Below, in pieces: positions 9,278 through 18,822 of a DNA stretch of 64,000 nucleotides. Numbering within the stretch: the first letter of the stretch is position 1; the number at the start of each line of letters is the position of its first letter. The translations under genes were made by a program, and so were the position numbers. The DNA is taken from NCBI RefSeq assembly GCF_003206615.1, contig NZ_PZJW01000005.1, positions 1 to 64,000 of the forward strand. Reading direction: 5' to 3'. Under the pieces are notes generated by a model. That model was not told the DNA's origin. It searched no databases and was given only the letters and a program-made list of their open reading frames with translations. Source of the stretch: Salinicola acroporae (GTDB lineage Bacteria > Pseudomonadota > Gammaproteobacteria > Pseudomonadales > Halomonadaceae).

Positions 9278-10762
9278 TCAGCCATCCAGCCGCGTCGAGA
9301 CGAACTTGGTGTCGAGATATTCGTCGATGCCGTAACGACCACCCTCGCGACCCAGCCCGCTATCCTTGACGCCACCGAACGGCGCCTGGGGCACGGAAGG
9401 CGCACCGTCATTGACACCGACGATACCGTAGTCCAGCGCTTCGGAGACGCGCGCCGCCCGCCCCAGGTTGCGGGTCCACAGATAGGCGGCGAGACCGAAC
9501 GGGGTGGCATTGGCGGCGGCGACCGCCTCCTCTTCGCTGTCGAAGGCGATCAGCGGAGCGACGGGACCGAAGGTCTCCTCCTGCATGATCTGCATGTCAT
9601 TGGTAACGTCCGCGAGCACCGTCGGCGCAACGAAGAACCCGTCGACCTCACGCTCGGCCGTCAGGCGACGGGCTCCCTTGGCCAGGGCATCGTCGATATG
9701 AGACTGCGCCTTGTTGCGCCCCGCCTGGCTGACCAGCGGACCGATCTGGGTCGTCTCGTCGTCCGGCTGCCCCACGCGCAGTTCGTCGACCGCGGCCGTC
9801 AGACGCTCGGAGAAGGCGTCGAGAATGCCACGCTGAACGTAGATGCGGTTGGCACAGACGCAGGTCTGGCCACCATTGCGGAACTTGCTCGCCATCACTT
9901 CGGCCACCGCGGCCTCGATGTCGGCGTCGTCGAAGACCAGAAACGGCGCATGCCCACCCAGTTCCAGCGACATGCGCTTCATGGTGGCGGCGGATTTGGC
10001 GTAGAGATGCTTGCCGACCGGCGTGCTGCCGGTGAAGGTCACCTTGCGGATGCGTCGATCTTCCATCAGCACGTCGCTGACCGCTGCCGGCCGTTCGGCG
10101 GTGATCACCTGGAACACCTCCGCCGGCCCACCGGCCTGCTGCCAGAGCTGAGCCAGCAGCAGCGCCGTGACCGGCGCCTGCTCCGCCGGCTTGACGATCA
10201 CCGAGCAGCCGGCCGCCAGCCCCGGCGCCACCTTGCGGGTGATCATCGCGGCCGGGAAGTTCCACGGCGTGATGGCGAGTACCGGGCCGACCGGCTGACG
10301 CAGCACGGCAAGGCGCTTGTCCGGATGCTGGCTGGGCAGAATGTCGCCATCGACACGCTTGGCCTGTTCCGCGTACCACTCCAGAAAGCTGGCGGCGTAG
10401 TCCACTTCACCCCGGGCTTCGCGGATCGGCTTGCCCATCTCCCGGGACATGGTGACGGCGAGGACTTCCTTGGCTTCCATCATCGCCTGGTGCCACGCCT
10501 TGAGCAGAGCTGACCGTTCGAAGGCGGTGGTCTTGCGCCACGCCTCGAAGCCGCGCTGGGCGTTGTCGGCGGCCAGCTTCGCCTGCGCCACGCCGCAGTC
10601 GGCGACCTCGGCGATCACCTCCCCGGTGGCGGGGGAACGCAAGGCGTAGCGGCTGGCATCAGCGGCATCGAAGCCGACGATGGAGGCGGCGTAGTAGCTG
10701 GCGTCGGCGGGAGGGCAAAGCGGCACGGCGGGATTCTGAGAAGATGATGAGGTAGCAGACAT
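9278..10762 (-). CDS. gabD: NAD(P)-dependent succinate-semialdehyde dehydrogenase
   Basis: A 494-residue aldehyde dehydrogenase oxidising succinate semialdehyde to succinate, the last step of GABA breakdown. Seen motifs are ITPWNFPAAMITRKVAPGLAA (NAD binding), FTGSTPVGKHL, MSLELGGHAPF with the general-base Glu, and GGQTCVCANRIYV with the nucleophile Cys. Family resemblance is to GabD rather than betaine-aldehyde dehydrogenase. The ATG at 10762 has AGGTGA 8 nt upstream and is preferred to an in-frame GTG four codons earlier. No gabT or GABA permease is adjacent; the aminotransferase at 3031-4263 is too distant to assign. The pucR gene follows after 5 nt. Confidence 0.85.
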   Translation of the reverse strand: MSATSSSSQNPAVPLCPPADASYYAASIVGFDAADASRYALRSPATGEVIAEVADCGVAQAKLAADNAQRGFEAWRKTTAFERSALLKAWHQAMMEAKEVLAVTMSREMGKPIREARGEVDYAASFLEWYAEQAKRVDGDILPSQHPDKRLAVLRQPVGPVLAITPWNFPAAMITRKVAPGLAAGCSVIVKPAEQAPVTALLLAQLWQQAGGPAEVFQVITAERPAAVSDVLMEDRRIRKVTFTGSTPVGKHLYAKSAATMKRMSLELGGHAPFLVFDDADIEAAVAEVMASKFRNGGQTCVCANRIYVQRGILDAFSERLTAAVDELRVGQPDDETTQIGPLVSQAGRNKAQSHIDDALAKGARRLTAEREVDGFFVAPTVLADVTNDMQIMQEETFGPVAPLIAFDSEEEAVAAANATPFGLAAYLWTRNLGRAARVSEALDYGIVGVNDGAPSVPQAPFGGVKDSGLGREGGRYGIDEYLDTKFVSTRLDG

Positions 10763-10881
10763 CGATCCGGTCACCTGTTCGAAACGTAGGAAGTCTGGCC
10801 ATCCTACCCCTAGGCCGACACGAATTCCTCCTACTGAAAACAGGTATTATCCGTCAGATATCTCTACCAAAAACAGGATGA

Positions 10882-11658
10882 TTAGACCACGTCGATCTTC
10901 GCGCCCACTTCTGCGGGCATCCGGTCGCGCCAGGTCCGGCCGGGATCGCCACTGGTCAGCAGGGTGTCGAAATCCGACAGCTCGGCAAAAAATGCCGCAC
11001 GCATCACGTCGAGCTTGCTCTCGTCGGCGACCAGGATCCTGCGCTCCGCATGCTCGATGGCGGCCTGCTTGGGCGCCACTTCATGGAAGTGGAAACAGCT
11101 GGCTCCCTTTTCGGCATGGACGCCGGCGGCGGAGATCAACGCCTTGTTGATGCCCAGGCGTCGAATCGCCGTGGTGACGTCCTGCCCGCCGAAGGAGTCG
11201 GAAGCGGCGTAGTAGAGTCCCCCGAGCACCACCAAGCGCATGTTGGGCATGTCGCGCTGGCTGAACGCGTTGGCAACGTTGAGGGCGTAGGTCACGATGG
11301 TCACGTTCATCTCGCGCGGCAGCAACGCGCAGAACGGCATCAACGTCGTGCCGCAATCGACGAAGACGGTATCACCCTCCTCGATCATCGACACGATCGC
11401 CTCGCAGAGACGTTGCTTGGCCTTCGCGTAGCGGTCTCTCTGCGCATCGAGATTGTAGGCGACCGCGAATTGGGGGTTATCGGCCATCACCAGATGGCCA
11501 CCGAAAGAGACGATAGCGCCATTGCTGGCGGCGATATCCCGCCTCACCGTCATTTCGGAGACATCGCACAGCGTCGCCGCGTCCGCCAGCGGAAGCGCAC
11601 CGTGACGCCGGATCGCTTCACGGAGTCTCTCGAGCCTTACGGCGCTGCGGCCATTCAT
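10882..11658 (-). CDS. deoR: DeoR repressor of nucleoside catabolism
   Basis: A 258-residue regulator aligning along its length with E. coli DeoR. The N-terminal helix-turn-helix contains DAATLCDVSEMTVRRD; the effector domain contains FVDCGTT and the diagnostic SAAGVHAEKGASCFHF. In E. coli this protein represses deoCABD and nupG/tsx and is released by deoxyribose-5-phosphate. Here it lies next to tsx (same strand, 174 bp away) and near nupC-deoCABD-cdd, so the same job is likely. Candidate operators like the E. coli site are at 13121-13136 and 13162-13177. Ortholog status is judged by recalled sequence, not a search. Confidence 0.88.
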   Translation of the reverse strand: MNGRSAVRLERLREAIRRHGALPLADAATLCDVSEMTVRRDIAASNGAIVSFGGHLVMADNPQFAVAYNLDAQRDRYAKAKQRLCEAIVSMIEEGDTVFVDCGTTLMPFCALLPREMNVTIVTYALNVANAFSQRDMPNMRLVVLGGLYYAASDSFGGQDVTTAIRRLGINKALISAAGVHAEKGASCFHFHEVAPKQAAIEHAERRILVADESKLDVMRAAFFAELSDFDTLLTSGDPGRTWRDRMPAEVGAKIDVV

Positions 11659-11832
11659 GAGGTTCTCCCGACATCATCTTCCAGACCAGGGTGTCGCGAC
11701 AGCATCTCGCGTGGCATGCCTCCTCCTTGGAGGCACAGCAGGCAGCGCGGTATTGCCCTCGGTCGATGATCATACCCTGTCACGCAGCGAGGAGCCCGCA
11801 GGCTCCCCGTCGACGAATCCCTTCCCGCCAGG

Positions 11833-12840
11833 TTAGAACTGCCAGCCGACGCCGAAGTAGTAACCCCAGCCGGTGGAGCGCAACCCGAAACTGTCGCCGT
11901 GACTGTTGGGGAACGGCGCCATCTCGCCATCGTTCCACTGACCGCCGTTGTGGAAGTAACGCGCCACCGCCATGAACCGCAGGTGCGTGAACTGATACAG
12001 CAGCACGTTGGTCGCCACGGTCGATTCGTTGGTACGGGTCGGGTCGTTGTCGCCCAGGTCCGAGCCGAAGTCGTGGTTGGTGAAACCGACGTAGACCAGC
12101 GACGCACCGTTATCGAAGCTGCCCAGCGGATAGGAGTAGTTCAACTGGGCGCGATAGCCGTCCCAGGAGTGCTCGTTGGCGGCACCGTAGTTTTCCCACT
12201 GGCGACGCTTGTAGAGATTGAACGAGAGCCCGAGCGGTGAGCCGGTGTCGATATCGGTACCCAGGCCGGCGTAAAGCGTGTTCTGGCGGCTCTCGGTGGT
12301 GTGCCCCCAATCGAAGATATAGTCGAAGGCGACGAACCACTCCTTGAACGGACCGAAACTCAGGTCCTGGCCGGTCATGTCGTCGATGGAGAGACGCGGT
12401 TCCAGTTCCATGAACACCGGCGACCCCTTGTCGAAGATGCCGCTGTCGGCGGCGTTGCCAACGCCGAAGAACTTCGGAAAATCGATATAGCCGTAGAGAT
12501 CCAGCGGCCCCTTGCGACCGAAGAACTCGTACTCCAGATAGATATCGTCGACCTGCTGCGGCCCGAAGCGGATGTTCTTGCTGCCAATGACGGTAAGGTT
12601 CTGATGGTACCAGTCGGAAAGATAGGGGCCATCGGCGGTTTGCCCTTCGGCGGTCGGCCCCTCGTCCGGCGTCTCCTGCTCGATGACCGGCGCATCGCCC
12701 TGGTCATCGGCGGCCCAGGCCGGAGACACGGCGAGCAGCATCGCTCCCACCCCCGCTGCCAGTGTCAGCCGCGAGTGACGAATGCCCCCGTCTGCCGGCC
12801 GCGCCGAATCCACCCTCGGCCATGCAAGTCGCTCTATCAT
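11833..12840 (-). CDS. tsx: Tsx nucleoside-specific outer-membrane channel
   Basis: A 335-residue outer-membrane beta-barrel for nucleosides. A signal peptide ends near residue 43 (AVSPAWA before ADD), after an unusually long N-region of about 25 residues. An acidic Asp/Glu/Gly-rich linker follows, then the Tsx barrel: SDWYHQNLTVIGSKN, DIYLEYEFFGRKG and DLYGYIDFPKFFG are family hallmarks. The last residue is Phe, as the BAM complex prefers. The start has GGGGGA upstream. It is divergent from nupC, with a 477-bp shared regulatory region. A GGAGCC/GGCTCC stem at 11791-11806 lies 27 nt past the stop but has no T-run. Confidence 0.88.
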   Translation of the reverse strand: MIERLAWPRVDSARPADGGIRHSRLTLAAGVGAMLLAVSPAWAADDQGDAPVIEQETPDEGPTAEGQTADGPYLSDWYHQNLTVIGSKNIRFGPQQVDDIYLEYEFFGRKGPLDLYGYIDFPKFFGVGNAADSGIFDKGSPVFMELEPRLSIDDMTGQDLSFGPFKEWFVAFDYIFDWGHTTESRQNTLYAGLGTDIDTGSPLGLSFNLYKRRQWENYGAANEHSWDGYRAQLNYSYPLGSFDNGASLVYVGFTNHDFGSDLGDNDPTRTNESTVATNVLLYQFTHLRFMAVARYFHNGGQWNDGEMAPFPNSHGDSFGLRSTGWGYYFGVGWQF

Positions 12841-12993
12841 GCGATCCCCCTACCTTGTTTGTTGTGACATCGTTGTTCGCTGCGTCTGAAAAATGCCTGC
12901 GCTCACCCACACGGCGTCTTCGCGCCGATTCTTGCCTTGCCTGGCTGTCGCTTATCGATTTTTCAAACAGAGCCTAGAGCACGGCCGTCTTGA

Positions 12994-13015
12994 TTTTGTG
13001 ACTATTTTTTCATTT
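12994..13015. promoter_or_regulatory. Candidate CRP/Vfr site
   Basis: Read on the minus strand, the 22-mer keeps AAATG at its left end and a perfect TCACA right half. The left core is TGAAA instead of TGTGA. It lies 154-175 bp upstream of the tsx start and about 300 bp upstream of nupC. One good half-site only. Confidence 0.3.
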
Positions 13016-13120
13016 ACACTGTCGACCGACGCTGACTAGACACAAGCAGGTCTGGTAACGCCGCAGTGTAAAAAGCACCATATATAGGCCTACTCAAAGC
13101 TCAAAACTACTTTATGGGCT

Positions 13121-13136
13121 TGTTAAAAGAAAAACA
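13121..13136 (+). promoter_or_regulatory. Candidate DeoR operator 1
   Basis: TGTTAAAAGAAAAACA matches the E. coli DeoR operator TGTTAGAATTCTAACA at 11 of 16 positions, including both outer arms (TGTTA and AACA). It lies 182-197 bp upstream of the nupC start. Confidence 0.4.
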
Positions 13137-13161
13137 ATAAGTGACGAACAAAACCTAGAAA

Positions 13162-13177
13162 TGTTAAAAATATCTCA
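13162..13177 (+). promoter_or_regulatory. Candidate DeoR operator 2
   Basis: TGTTAAAAATATCTCA also matches the E. coli DeoR operator at 11 of 16 positions, with an intact left arm and a weaker right arm. It starts 41 bp (about four helical turns) after candidate 1, on the same face of the helix. Confidence 0.35.
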
Positions 13178-13317
13178 GGAATTGCGATATCCGGGTGTCG
13201 ACCGACGTCACTTCGGCCCATGATCGCAGGTGCCAGGCCGCGAGGTATTTTCTCTCGCTCGCCGATGCCCTTCATGCGCACTTCCTACCCACAAAGGCCA
13301 ACACCAAGGACAACAAC

Positions 13318-14589
13318 ATGACACTCCTCATGGGTCTGGTCGGCGTCATCGTGCTGCTGCTGATCGCGCTGATCTTCTCGAGCGACCGCAAGGCGATTCG
13401 CTTGCGGACCGTCATCGGAGCTTTCGCCATTCAAGCCGGTATCGGCGCCTTCGTGCTCTACGTGCCTATCGGCCAGAGCGTGCTGGGCTCCGTCTCCAGC
13501 GCCGTCAGCCAGGTCATCAGCTACGCCAACGACGGCATCGGTTTCCTGTTCGGCAACCTGGCCGATCCGACCAATGTCGGCTTCGTCTTCGCCATCAAGG
13601 TGCTGCCGATCATCATCTTCTTCTCGTCGTTGACGGCGGTGCTCTACTACCTGGGCATCATGCAGTGGGTCGTGCGCATCCTGGGTGGCGCGTTGCAGAA
13701 AGTGCTGGGCACCTCGCGCACCGAATCGCTTTCCGCCACGGCCAACATCTTCGTCGGCCAGACCGAGGCGCCGCTGGTCGTAAGGCCATTCCTGGCCAGC
13801 ATGACGCGCTCCGAGCTGTTCGCGGTCATGTGCGGCGGCCTGGCATCCGTCGCCGGCTCGGTGCTCGCCGGTTACGCCGAACTCGGCATCCCCATGGAGT
13901 ACCTGATTGCCGCCTCGTTCATGGCGGCGCCCGGCGGCCTGCTGTTCGCCAAGATCCTGATGCCGGAAACGGAAACGCCCGACGACCGCACTCAGCAAGC
14001 CAAGGAGGTTCTGGAAGCCGAGGACAAACCGGCCAATGTGCTGGATGCCGCCGCTTCCGGCGCCTCGTCGGGGCTGATGCTGGCCGCCAACGTCGGCGCG
14101 ATGCTGCTGGCCTTCATCGGTCTGATCGCCCTGATCGACGGCATCCTCGGTGGCGTCGGCGGCTGGTTCGGGATGGATTCGCTGAGCCTGTCGATGATCC
14201 TCGGCTGGCTGTTCTCCCCGCTGGCGTTCGTGCTCGGCATTCCCTGGCATGAAGCGACGCTGGCAGGTTCGTTCATCGGCCAGAAGCTGGTGGTCAATGA
14301 ATTCGTGGCATACATCAACCTGGCCCCTTATATCAGCGGGGATACCGTGGTCGAGTCGACCGGTCAGGCGATGTCCCCTCACACCGCCGCGATCCTGTCG
14401 TTCGCGCTGTGCGGCTTCGCCAACCTCTCGTCGATCGCGATCCTGCTCGGCGGCCTCGGTACGCTGGCGCCCAGTCGCCGGCCCGAGATCGCCCGCTACG
14501 GCCTCAAGGCCGTACTCGCCGGCACCCTGTCCAACCTGATGTCGGCCACCCTGGCCGGGATCTTTCTGTCGCTGGCCGGTACCGCCTGA
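13318..14589 (+). CDS. nupC: NupC-type concentrative nucleoside transporter
   Basis: A 423-residue inner-membrane nucleoside/cation symporter of the CNT family, normal NupC length. It begins with a hydrophobic helix, [19 protein letters not shown], and carries the family motifs [26 protein letters not shown] and [10 protein letters not shown]. The ATG at 13318 has AAGGA 7 nt upstream; the frame extends to an earlier ATG at 13195, but that stretch is hydrophilic and unlike the family. It is first in the nupC-deoC-deoA-deoB-deoD-cdd operon and supplies that pathway with nucleosides that entered through Tsx. Confidence 0.9.
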   Translation: MTLLMGLVGVIVLLLIALIFSSDRKAIRLRTVIGAFAIQAGIGAFVLYVPIGQSVLGSVSSAVSQVISYANDGIGFLFGNLADPTNVGFVFAIKVLPIIIFFSSLTAVLYYLGIMQWVVRILGGALQKVLGTSRTESLSATANIFVGQTEAPLVVRPFLASMTRSELFAVMCGGLASVAGSVLAGYAELGIPMEYLIAASFMAAPGGLLFAKILMPETETPDDRTQQAKEVLEAEDKPANVLDAAASGASSGLMLAANVGAMLLAFIGLIALIDGILGGVGGWFGMDSLSLSMILGWLFSPLAFVLGIPWHEATLAGSFIGQKLVVNEFVAYINLAPYISGDTVVESTGQAMSPHTAAILSFALCGFANLSSIAILLGGLGTLAPSRRPEIARYGLKAVLAGTLSNLMSATLAGIFLSLAGTA

Positions 14590-14703
14590 CCCGGAGTGCT
14601 TGACGCACAATCACCACGAAGCCCCGGCAGACTGGACGGAATCGCGCCGGCAGCCGGGCCCGGCAGGAAACCGGCGCAAGACGCCGGACAAGGAGATAAA
14701 TGG

Positions 14704-15477
14704 ATGAGCAGTCTCGAGCACGCCGCCAGCCAGGCGCTGGCAATGATGGACCTCACCTCGCTCAACGATGACGACGACGAGGGTGCCATTCGAGCCCTGT
14801 GTCGTCGTACCGACACGCCATACGGCGCCCCTGCCGCGGTCTGCCTCTACCCCGCCTTCATCGACGCGGCGGATCGCGAGCTGACGGCGATGGGAATCCG
14901 CGACCGGGTGCGGATCGCCACGGTGACCAATTTCCCCGACGGCAGCGTCAACGTCGAGCGCGCCTGCCGGGAGACCCGGGCAGCCGTCGCGGCTGGCGCC
15001 GACGAGGTCGACGTGGTCTTTCCCTACAAGGCGCTGATCGGCGGCGATGCCGAGTCGGGACGCGCCCTGGTCTCCGCCTGCCGCGACGCCTGCGGCGACC
15101 GCCTGCTCAAGGTGATACTGGAAACCGGCGAGCTCAAGAACCCGGCGCTGATCCGCCAGGCGGCGGACATCGCCCTCGAGTGCGGTGCGGACTTCCTCAA
15201 GACCTCCACCGGCAAGGTGGCGACCAACGCCACGCTGGAGGCCGCCGAGATACTGCTTGGCGCCATTCGCGACAGTGGCCGTGACGTCGGATTCAAGGCC
15301 GCCGGCGGCATCCGCTCCAGCGACGATGCCAAGGCCTATCTGGACCTGGCCGCCAACATCATGGGCGAGGCGTGGCTCACGCCCGCGCACTTCCGCTTCG
15401 GCGCTTCCGGTCTACTCGACGCGCTGCTCGCGACACTGTCGGGCGATGACATCCAACCGACCCGCGGCGGATACTGA
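14704..15477 (+). CDS. deoC: Deoxyribose-phosphate aldolase
   Basis: A 257-residue class I aldolase that splits 2-deoxyribose-5-phosphate into glyceraldehyde-3-phosphate and acetaldehyde. GADFLKTSTGKVA holds the Schiff-base lysine, VGFKAAGGIR the second lysine, and DEVDVVFPYKALIGG the phosphate/active-site region. The N-terminus LMDLT-like (AMMDLTSLNDDD) and length match E. coli DeoC (about 259 residues). The ATG at 14704, 8 nt after AAGGAG, replaces an upstream in-frame ATG at 14596 whose extra 36 residues look like leader. It follows nupC by 114 bp and precedes deoA by 27 bp. Confidence 0.93.
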   Translation: MSSLEHAASQALAMMDLTSLNDDDDEGAIRALCRRTDTPYGAPAAVCLYPAFIDAADRELTAMGIRDRVRIATVTNFPDGSVNVERACRETRAAVAAGADEVDVVFPYKALIGGDAESGRALVSACRDACGDRLLKVILETGELKNPALIRQAADIALECGADFLKTSTGKVATNATLEAAEILLGAIRDSGRDVGFKAAGGIRSSDDAKAYLDLAANIMGEAWLTPAHFRFGASGLLDALLATLSGDDIQPTRGGY

Positions 15478-15504
15478 CACGGTCGATCATGAGCGGAGAG
15501 TGCC

Positions 15505-16836
15505 ATGCTGACGCAGGAAATCATTCGACGTAAGCGCGATGGACAGACCCTCGACCGCAAGATGCTCGACCTGGTCATGGGCGGCATCGCCGACGGCAGC
15601 ATCGGCGACGCGCAGATCGGCGCGTTCGCCATGGCCGTCTATCTCAACGGCATGAACCGGGACGAGGCGGTGGCGCTGACCGAATCGATCCGCGACTCCG
15701 GGCAGGTGATGCGCTGGAACGACCTCGCATTTGACGGCCCAGTGCTCGACAAGCACTCCACCGGCGGGGTCGGCGATCTGGTGTCGCTGGTCCTCGGCCC
15801 CTGGGTCGCCGCCTGCGGCGGCCACGTGCCGATGGTCTCCGGTCGCGGCCTGGGCCATACCGGCGGCACCCTGGACAAGCTCGAATCGATTCCCGGCTAC
15901 GACGTGACCCCGTCCGACGCCGTTTTCCGCCGCCTGGTGAAAGAGGTCGGCGTGGCGATCATCGGCCAGACCGGGTCGCTGGCGCCGGCCGACAAGCGTC
16001 TCTACGGCGTTCGCGACGTCACCGCCACGGTGGAGTCGATCCCGTTGATCGTGGCCTCGATTCTGGGCAAGAAGCTCGCCTGCGGCCTCGAGACGCTGGT
16101 GATGGACGTCAAGGTCGGCAGCGGCGCCTTCATGCCGACACAGGAAGCGTCCCGCGAACTGGCCGAGGCGATCGTCACCATCGGTTGCGGCGCGGGCACC
16201 CGGACCAGCGTATTGCTGACCGACATGAACCAGCCGCTGGCCGACTGCGCCGGCAATTCACTGGAAGTCTTCGAGGCACTGCAGTTGCTTGGCGGTCATG
16301 GCAAGGAGAGCCGCCTCTATCGGGTGACGCGGTCATTGGCCCGGGAAATGCTGCTCCAGTCCGGCCTGGCCAGCGATGCCGCAGATGCCGATGAACGGCT
16401 GGACCGCTCGCTCGACTCCGGCGAGGCACTCGAGCGCTTCTCGCGCATGGTGCAGGGTCTCGGCGGCCCTGGCGATCTGGCGGAGCGTGCCGGCCACTAT
16501 CTTCCTACCGCCCCGGTCACTGTCGATCTCGACGCGGATCGGGCAGGTTTCCTCAGCGCCATCGACACGCGCGCGCTCGGCCTCGGCGTGGTCGAGTTGG
16601 GCGGCGGCCGGCGTAACGCGGGTGATGCCATCGATCACCGAGTCGGACTGTCACACATCGTCCCGCTCGGCCAGCGCATCGAATCGGGACAGCCGCTGGC
16701 ACGCATCCATGCCGTGGATCGGGCCGATGCCGATGCCGTCAGCCAACGCCTGCGTCGCGCCTTCGACCTGAGCGAGGCGCCCGTCGAGCCGCCGCCGCTG
16801 GTTCATGCCACGCTGCGTCAGGAAGACCTGTCATGA
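15505..16836 (+). CDS. deoA: Thymidine phosphorylase
   Basis: A 443-residue phosphorylase that converts thymidine and phosphate to thymine and deoxyribose-1-phosphate. The glycosyltransferase-family-3 signature is present as [17 protein letters not shown], with the phosphate-binding [13 protein letters not shown] before it and [10 protein letters not shown] after. The length is close to E. coli DeoA (440). It starts at 15505 with GGAGAG upstream. It is the third gene of the operon; deoB begins 13 nt after its stop, so the two are probably translationally linked. Confidence 0.93.
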   Translation: MLTQEIIRRKRDGQTLDRKMLDLVMGGIADGSIGDAQIGAFAMAVYLNGMNRDEAVALTESIRDSGQVMRWNDLAFDGPVLDKHSTGGVGDLVSLVLGPWVAACGGHVPMVSGRGLGHTGGTLDKLESIPGYDVTPSDAVFRRLVKEVGVAIIGQTGSLAPADKRLYGVRDVTATVESIPLIVASILGKKLACGLETLVMDVKVGSGAFMPTQEASRELAEAIVTIGCGAGTRTSVLLTDMNQPLADCAGNSLEVFEALQLLGGHGKESRLYRVTRSLAREMLLQSGLASDAADADERLDRSLDSGEALERFSRMVQGLGGPGDLAERAGHYLPTAPVTVDLDADRAGFLSAIDTRALGLGVVELGGGRRNAGDAIDHRVGLSHIVPLGQRIESGQPLARIHAVDRADADAVSQRLRRAFDLSEAPVEPPPLVHATLRQEDLS

Positions 16837-16849
16837 ACGAGGAAAAGAG

Positions 16850-18094
16850 ATGAAACGCGCGATTCTGCTGGTCCTCGACTCCTTCGGCATCGGCAATGCG
16901 CCGGACGCCGCGGAATTCGGCGACGCCGGTTCCGACACGCTCGGCCATATCGCCCGCTATCGCACCGATGCCGGCCGGCCGCTCGAGCTACCCAACCTGG
17001 CTCGCCTGGGGCTCTATCATGCCCATCGGCTGAGCACCGGCGACTGGGCGGCCGGCGTCGACGTTCCCGACACCGTCACGGGCGCCTGGGCCTGTGCCCG
17101 CGAAATCTCCTCCGGCAAGGACACCCCTTCCGGTCACTGGGAAATCGCCGGCGTACCGGCACTGTTCGAATGGGGCTACTTCACCGAACGCGAGAACAGC
17201 TTTCCACCAGAACTGCTCGAGACGTTGATCGAGCGTGCCGACCTGCCCGGCGTGCTCGGTAACTGCCACGCCTCCGGCGTGCCGGTGATAGAGGCGCTGG
17301 GCGAGGAGCACATCACCAGCGGCAAGCCGATCGTCTACACCTCGGCGGATTCGGTATTCCAGATTGCCGCCCACGAGCACCACTTCGGCCTCGAGCGCCT
17401 CTATCGGCTGTGCGAGATCGCGCGTGAACTGCTGATGCCCTACAACATCGGCCGCGTCATCGCCCGGCCTTTCGTCGGGGAAACGGCTTCGGGTTTCATG
17501 GGAGAAACGGCTTCGGGTTTCGAACGCACCGGCAATCGCCGCGACTATGCCATCGAACCGCCGACCCCGACCGTGCTGCAGAAGCTGCACGACAGCGGCG
17601 GCACGGTGCTCGGTGTCGGCAAGATCAGCGATATCTACGCCCGCTGCGGCATCAGCGAGGTACGCAAGGCGCACGGCTTCGAGGCACTGTTCGACGCCAC
17701 GCTGAAGGCGATCGACGACGCCGGAGACCGGACGCTGGTGATGACCAATTTCGTCGACTTCGACACGCTCTACGGCCACCGTCGCGACCCGGAAGGCTAT
17801 GCCGGCGCCCTGGAAGCCTTCGACCGGCGTCTGCCGGAAGTGATGGCCAGGCTCGAGCCCGGCGACCTGCTGATCCTCACCGCCGATCACGGCAACGACC
17901 CGACCTGGCGCGGGACCGACCACACCCGTGAGCAGGTACCCATCCTGATCGCAAGTGACGGGCTGGCGCCGGGCGGCTATGGCCGCCGTGAGAGCTACGC
18001 CGATATCGGCCAGACGCTGGCCGAGCATTTCGGACTGAACCCGATGGATCATGGGCGTTCACTACTGACGGAATCGCCCCAGGGAGACAAATGA
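16850..18094 (+). CDS. deoB: Phosphopentomutase with an 8-residue internal duplication
   Basis: A 414-residue Mn-dependent mutase interconverting (deoxy)ribose-1- and 5-phosphate, linking DeoA/DeoD to DeoC. Alkaline-phosphatase-superfamily motifs are visible: [32 protein letters not shown] and [13 protein letters not shown]. The start at 16850 follows GAGGAAAAGAG. E. coli DeoB is 407 residues; part of the excess here is a tandem copy of GETASGF just before [10 protein letters not shown], made by a 24-bp in-frame duplication (17480-17521). The reading frame and all catalytic motifs are intact, so activity is expected. The stop overlaps the deoD start by 1 nt (TGATG). Confidence 0.92.
   Translation: MKRAILLVLDSFGIGNAPDAAEFGDAGSDTLGHIARYRTDAGRPLELPNLARLGLYHAHRLSTGDWAAGVDVPDTVTGAWACAREISSGKDTPSGHWEIAGVPALFEWGYFTERENSFPPELLETLIERADLPGVLGNCHASGVPVIEALGEEHITSGKPIVYTSADSVFQIAAHEHHFGLERLYRLCEIARELLMPYNIGRVIARPFVGETASGFMGETASGFERTGNRRDYAIEPPTPTVLQKLHDSGGTVLGVGKISDIYARCGISEVRKAHGFEALFDATLKAIDDAGDRTLVMTNFVDFDTLYGHRRDPEGYAGALEAFDRRLPEVMARLEPGDLLILTADHGNDPTWRGTDHTREQVPILIASDGLAPGGYGRRESYADIGQTLAEHFGLNPMDHGRSLLTESPQGDK
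17480..17521 (+). repeat. 24-bp-period tandem duplication inside deoB
   Basis: GAAACGGCTTCGGGTTTC occurs at 17480-17497 and again, identically, at 17504-17521, a period of 24 bp. It duplicates the peptide GETASGF in frame. Perfect identity implies a recent slippage event. Confidence 0.9.
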
Positions 18095-18822
18095 TGGCAA
18101 CCCCGCATATCGATGCCCAGCCGGGCGCCTTCGCCGACACCGTGTTGATGCCTGGCGACCCGCTGCGCGCCCAGTTCATCGCCGAAACCTTTCTCGACGA
18201 TGTCGAGTGCGTCACCCGGGTGCGCAACATGCTCGGCTTCACCGGCACCTACCAGGGTCGCAGGATCTCGGTGATGGGCAGCGGCATGGGCATTCCTTCC
18301 TGCTCCATCTACGCCAAGGAGCTGATCACCGAATACGGCGTCGAGCGACTGGTTCGGGTCGGCTCCTGCGGTGCGGTGCGCGACGACGTCGCGGTCAACG
18401 ATATCGTCATCGGCATGGGGGCGAGCACCGACTCCGGCGTCAACCGGGCGCGCTTCGGCGGTCACGATTTTGCCGCCATCGCCGATTTCGACCTCGTCCG
18501 CCATGCAGCGGACGCCGCCCGCGAACGCGGTACGAAGATCAAGGTCGGCAACCTGTTTTCGGCGGATCTGTTCTACACGCCGAACGTCGAGTTCTTTCAG
18601 ACCATGAAGCGCCACGGCATTCTCGGCGTCGAGATGGAGGCTGCCGGCCTGTATGGTGTCGCCGCCGAATTCGGCGCCCGCGCACTGACCGTGTGCACCG
18701 TCTCCGACCATATCCTCGCCGGCGAAGCCCTCGATGCCCAGGCGCGCCAGACCGGCTTTTCCGAGATGATGGCGATCACCCTGGAAGGGTTGTTGCGCGA
18801 TGATCGGGAGACGAATCGATGA
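18094..18822 (+). CDS. deoD: Purine nucleoside phosphorylase, DeoD type
   Basis: A 242-residue hexameric-type phosphorylase for purine (deoxy)nucleosides. It matches E. coli DeoD (about 239 residues) over its length: MATPHI start, [14 protein letters not shown] (phosphate Arg), [30 protein letters not shown] (ribose-binding Glu) and CTVSDHI (purine Asp). Two ATGs lie at 18091 and 18094; the second gives the canonical MATPHI and overlaps the deoB stop by 1 nt. cdd overlaps its own end by 4 nt, so the last genes of the operon are translationally coupled. Confidence 0.93.
   Translation: MATPHIDAQPGAFADTVLMPGDPLRAQFIAETFLDDVECVTRVRNMLGFTGTYQGRRISVMGSGMGIPSCSIYAKELITEYGVERLVRVGSCGAVRDDVAVNDIVIGMGASTDSGVNRARFGGHDFAAIADFDLVRHAADAARERGTKIKVGNLFSADLFYTPNVEFFQTMKRHGILGVEMEAAGLYGVAAEFGARALTVCTVSDHILAGEALDAQARQTGFSEMMAITLEGLLRDDRETNR

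Larger units (their letters stand above)
12841..13317. promoter_or_regulatory. tsx/nupC divergent control region
   Basis: This gene-free 477 bp holds the promoters of tsx (minus) and the nupC-deo operon (plus). It is AT-rich from about 12980 to 13190. It contains a CRP-like 22-mer at 12994-13015, two DeoR-like 16-mers at 13121-13136 and 13162-13177, and two copies of TGTCGACCGACG at 13020-13031 and 13196-13207. In enterics these genes answer to DeoR, CytR and cAMP-CRP; use of the same inputs here is inference. Confidence 0.6.

Noticed and set aside
13285-14610. Minus-strand frame of 441 codons opposite nupC
   Set aside because: Composition (Asp/Gln/Gly/His-rich) is typical of an antisense shadow, and nupC is unambiguous.
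16850-18094. deoB duplication considered as a frameshift or assembly break
   Set aside because: The period is 24 bp, a multiple of three, and the reading frame and downstream motifs continue unbroken.
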